This document shows positions 62,101-64,000 of a DNA stretch of 64,000 bases, one piece after another. The position numbers and the translations under genes were made by a program. The notes beneath the pieces are model-generated. The model did no database searches. It was given only the letters and a program-made list of their open reading frames with translations, and was not told where the DNA came from. Source of the stretch: SOJA01 sp964598485 (GTDB lineage Archaea > Thermoproteota > Bathyarchaeia > Bathyarchaeales > Bathycorpusculaceae). Position 1 is the stretch's first letter; each line of letters opens with the position of its first letter. The stretch lies in the NCBI GenBank assembly GCA_964598485.1, contig CAZRCD010000002.1, positions 124,001-188,000 on the forward strand, written 5' to 3'.

Positions 62101-63804
62101 CTGTTAGACACGGTTGCAACCGTTGTTGACAGCGAACCAGTGCTTGTGGAAAACCGTCTAGTAGACTGTTGGAAACTGTCAATGCTTTATTACGGGTATG
62201 AATATTCTCTTTGGGTTGACAAGGCTTCCGGATTAATGATTCGCTTAGAAGCTTCAGTGGACGAGTACGTCTCAGGAGGCATGTTGACGGAGACGAACAT
62301 TCCCATAGGCGAGGTTGAGCATGATCTGGCTGTTTCAGTTGAGGCACCTGACTACCTTGCGCCCAGCACCTCAACGGTTTTGGAAGCCACCGTTTACAAC
62401 ACAGGATTGAACAATGAAACTGACGTGGAACTATATCTGTCCATAAACGGCATGGTTGTTGCCTACCAGCTAATTCCAGAATTAGTAGCAAGCGACTCAT
62501 ATTCCATGAGCTATCAGTGGTCTCCCCCTAGAACCGCTGTATACAACATTACTGCGTATGCGCCTGCGAAACCTGAAGAATCCGTTGTGGCAAACAACGT
62601 TGCTTCAAAGCTCACGTTAGTTAGGCGGCCGCTGATCAGACCAACAGAAGGTCAATGGGCAAACTACACAATAAGATCTTTCAACGGTTCCTCGGATCAG
62701 ACAAGTTGGGAACAGAAGTGGCGGTTTGAGTACGGACCTTATGTTGAACCGTGGCTTATTAACACAACCGTCATAATCAGTGACAATGGAGTGAATGTTA
62801 GTCAAGTTGAGTTGTTGGCCCGTTACTGGATGACCATTAACACTATGGACAGGTGGGTAGATGCGGGCACAATGTGGTGGGTAGACACTTGGTATATAGG
62901 CTGGATAGAAACTGATATCGGTTTAGGTTCAACGGTAAACGCGTGGACAGACTATGCAACAGTGGTCGGTGAAAGAACCATAGAAGTATGCGGCATGTCC
63001 GTTGACTGTTGGGAACTACACGCAGACTTCACATATTTCAACGCCACATCCTGGTATGATAAAGAAAGCGGATTACTAGTCGGATGGGAAGAAAGAATAA
63101 ATGGTTTTGGCGCCAACATAACGTTAACAGCGACGAATATTCCAGTTGGCTCAGCAGCGTTCGTCTACAGATGCTACCGTGACCTGCTTTTCAGAGACCC
63201 AGAACCTGAAGGCTTAGAGTTTTGGGTGGATGAACTTGAAAGCGGCAGGTTGACAAGAGCGGGCTTTGTTGAGGCAGCACTGAGTTCTGAAGAGTACCGA
63301 GACAAGTGGAGGAACAGGTTGTTTGTAGCCTTAATGTACGACGGCGTTTTCGAAAGAACAGCAGATCAGGGTGGCTATGAATGTTACGTTGATGCTTTAG
63401 ATTCTTCAGCTTTAACTTGGGAGCAAATGCTTGATGCTTGGCTGAACAGCACAGAATGGAACATACGTTTTGGAGAGCTTAACAACACGGAGTTCGTCAC
63501 TAAACTTTATACGGGAATGCTTCACAGACAGCCGGATAGTGAAGGTTTGAACTACTGGGTTAACGTGTTGGAGAATGGTGAACTGAGCCGATCTGAACTA
63601 ATTACTAGTTTCTACCGATGCTCCGAATATCAGATGGTTAACGCTGAAAGAAAACTTGTTTACCAGTTGTACCTCGGCCTGCTTAGAAGAGTCCCAGATA
63701 CAGAAGGCTATCATTACTGGGTCGGCGAACTCCACTCTGGAACCCTGAGAGAAACCGTTATAAACGCCTTCCTAACAAGTCCTGAATACGGTATGATTCA
63801 CTAG
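59152..63804 (+). CDS. Large secreted subtilase (S8) with CARDB and DUF4214 repeats
   Basis: 1550 residues, TTG start, an ATG at 59176 being the alternative. Signal peptide VGTVLMLLLLSSVFSTVF. Prodomain, then the S8 domain with catalytic Asp213 (AVIDTGVDWNHPD), His247 (GHGTHCAG) and Ser400 (SGTSMACPHVAG). From about 463, 786 and 1057 come CARDB-type beta domains (HELTVSLDAP, NETEVELYLTIDDA), with a Rossmann-like or GATase-like domain near 565-780. From residue 1336 to the end four DUF4214-type repeats appear: FVYRCYRDLLFRDPE, LYTGMLHRQPDSEGLNYWV and QLYLGLLRRVPDTEG. Probably a cell-surface protease with adhesive domains. Confidence 0.9.
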   Translation: MKGERKLRMQKFVGTVLMLLLLSSVFSTVFAIGFVLEPAEENEVSEVHTIKEGDIATIQQPNTTGTSPNAHSNPFFNNLPRENPTCWKRNAFPRVDGESVQLVVGLCPKSLQNQAILQNLILKEEGKVVDVVSIKGKTMAVVVEIPSETAASFAAEAQSKRLVKYVEVSVNFEAHFTPNDPYWTMQWGPQKIEADWAWNTTIGSHDVLVAVIDTGVDWNHPDLAANYVPLGYDWVNEDSDPMDDYGHGTHCAGIIAAVINNSVGVAGLAQARIMAEKGLDQWGWGSDYELANAIVHATDQGADVISMSWGGSVSSQVLHDAIEYAYDAGVLLIASAGNEATSMKMYPAAYDEVVAVAATDESDNPAYFSNFGNWIELAAPGVSIFSTVWDDAYTYMSGTSMACPHVAGVAALAFSQFPHVESDWIRLWLRFTADDLGQAGFDERYGYGRVNARKAVATVPPAHELIVSGLNTPPYVEPGATGVVNGTVFNFGSSNETNVEVQLFVNSTMVDLAVISFLASRRTITVSCVWNPTVEGLYNVTFYVVAVPGETNMENNAFAAFVHVGFPLKVVVLDSAGTDLAEVIDTWSVLNLNWDVFGDTMICIDYSTLNKEDISYEDIVASEADVLIISCAFQWEFTDVEIDAIERYVMEGHGLIATAGTFYYLAPNNNKLARLFGMNETIMWTSAETDLLDLENPAHPLFTGVPNPLVFPQTGTALSFDGRWDSNELVEGEYAARGYFKESAIVTFRGLVYLSPWLEILPARYRHHLQLLYNAITWSQYQKLEHELTVSLDAPTYLQPGENALLNATVSNMGLSNETEVELYLTIDDAVVNSTVISEFPAGESCNITYEWTPTLQRIYNITAYAPPLAGEETAINNKATVFTMVSSPLINPEEGQYANYTSYLSRAGEPVVVVGWMDITYLEYVAPYLINVTMTSVTNGYNYTSWIVVSTIDRKVVAPSMPDETYYPYWIETNITIGSEVKLLDTVATVVDSEPVLVENRLVDCWKLSMLYYGYEYSLWVDKASGLMIRLEASVDEYVSGGMLTETNIPIGEVEHDLAVSVEAPDYLAPSTSTVLEATVYNTGLNNETDVELYLSINGMVVAYQLIPELVASDSYSMSYQWSPPRTAVYNITAYAPAKPEESVVANNVASKLTLVRRPLIRPTEGQWANYTIRSFNGSSDQTSWEQKWRFEYGPYVEPWLINTTVIISDNGVNVSQVELLARYWMTINTMDRWVDAGTMWWVDTWYIGWIETDIGLGSTVNAWTDYATVVGERTIEVCGMSVDCWELHADFTYFNATSWYDKESGLLVGWEERINGFGANITLTATNIPVGSAAFVYRCYRDLLFRDPEPEGLEFWVDELESGRLTRAGFVEAALSSEEYRDKWRNRLFVALMYDGVFERTADQGGYECYVDALDSSALTWEQMLDAWLNSTEWNIRFGELNNTEFVTKLYTGMLHRQPDSEGLNYWVNVLENGELSRSELITSFYRCSEYQMVNAERKLVYQLYLGLLRRVPDTEGYHYWVGELHSGTLRETVINAFLTSPEYGMIH

Positions 63805-64000
63805 GAGCAAACACCGCCTAAATAAGCCTAGGACGAGATAATAATTTTCCCCATTTTCTAGGATACTGCTAAAAACTAGAAAGCAAATCACAAACAAAAC
63901 TGCGCAGTACTAAGTGGATTGCCTAGACCTAGTCTCAAAAACGTGCAGATAGAGATCTTTGAATACGTGATCTACATGTTATTTACAGGGTATCACATGT

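Overview
The window is archaeal. Supporting signs are a diphthamide synthase (Dph6), F420 gamma-glutamyl ligase (CofE), a geranylgeranyl-reductase-type lipid enzyme, an archaeal dolichol kinase and dolichyl-phosphate sugar transferase, AN1 zinc-finger membrane proteins, two intron-containing tRNAs, many GTG/TTG starts and TATA-type promoters. I infer a member of the TACK side of the Archaea, most likely an uncultured Bathyarchaeia-like lineage. That lineage call rests on overall style (IPEFP-type C-terminal anchors, zinc-ribbon integrase, noncanonical tRNA introns), not on a marker-gene tree.

Layout. 1-15.4 kb is a plus-strand surface-glycan locus: the end of a UDP-GlcNAc 2-epimerase, a Gfo/Idh/MocA dehydrogenase, an uncharacterised probable barrel protein, six complete GT4 glycosyltransferases, a NodB deacetylase, an N-acetyl-sugar amidotransferase and a large multi-pass membrane protein. 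The locus is littered with broken genes: a frameshifted NDP-sugar epimerase, a phosphodiesterase N-terminus, an ESCRT-III/CdvB-like fragment and a half glycosyltransferase. 15.5-25.5 kb has a secreted GH5-like glycosidase, a thymidylate-kinase-like/GT2 fusion, a radical SAM protein, a nucleotidyltransferase, a beta-helix surface protein, a DUF1616 protein and a flippase. Two 142-bp copies of a terminal-inverted-repeat (MITE-like) element, in the same orientation, bracket 10.3-23.8 kb.

26-38 kb is a cell-surface region. It holds a secreted double nitroreductase, a HAD-dolichol kinase fusion, a family of small secreted beta-sandwich proteins (one a pseudogene), a four-gene minus-strand glycosylation operon (GT-C, GT4, GT2, DPM1-like) joined by three ATGA overlaps, and a large S-layer-like protein made of two fused copies that share a 425-bp perfect repeat.

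38.6-46.1 kb is a metal-cofactor block: the minus-strand operon moaA-moaE-moaC-moaB-moeA faces a plus-strand tungstate transporter tupABC plus a ModE-like regulator. The divergent promoter carries two mirror-image 23-bp sites that look like operators, so molybdopterin synthesis and tungstate uptake are probably co-regulated. Next come a tRNA-Pro with a D-arm intron and a decayed zinc-ribbon tyrosine recombinase. The rest (48-64 kb) holds a second S-layer-like protein with a perfect internal duplication, housekeeping genes (Dph6, GGR, site-2 protease, MBL hydrolase, CofE), several small zinc-ribbon or membrane proteins, and a 1550-residue secreted subtilase ending in DUF4214 repeats.
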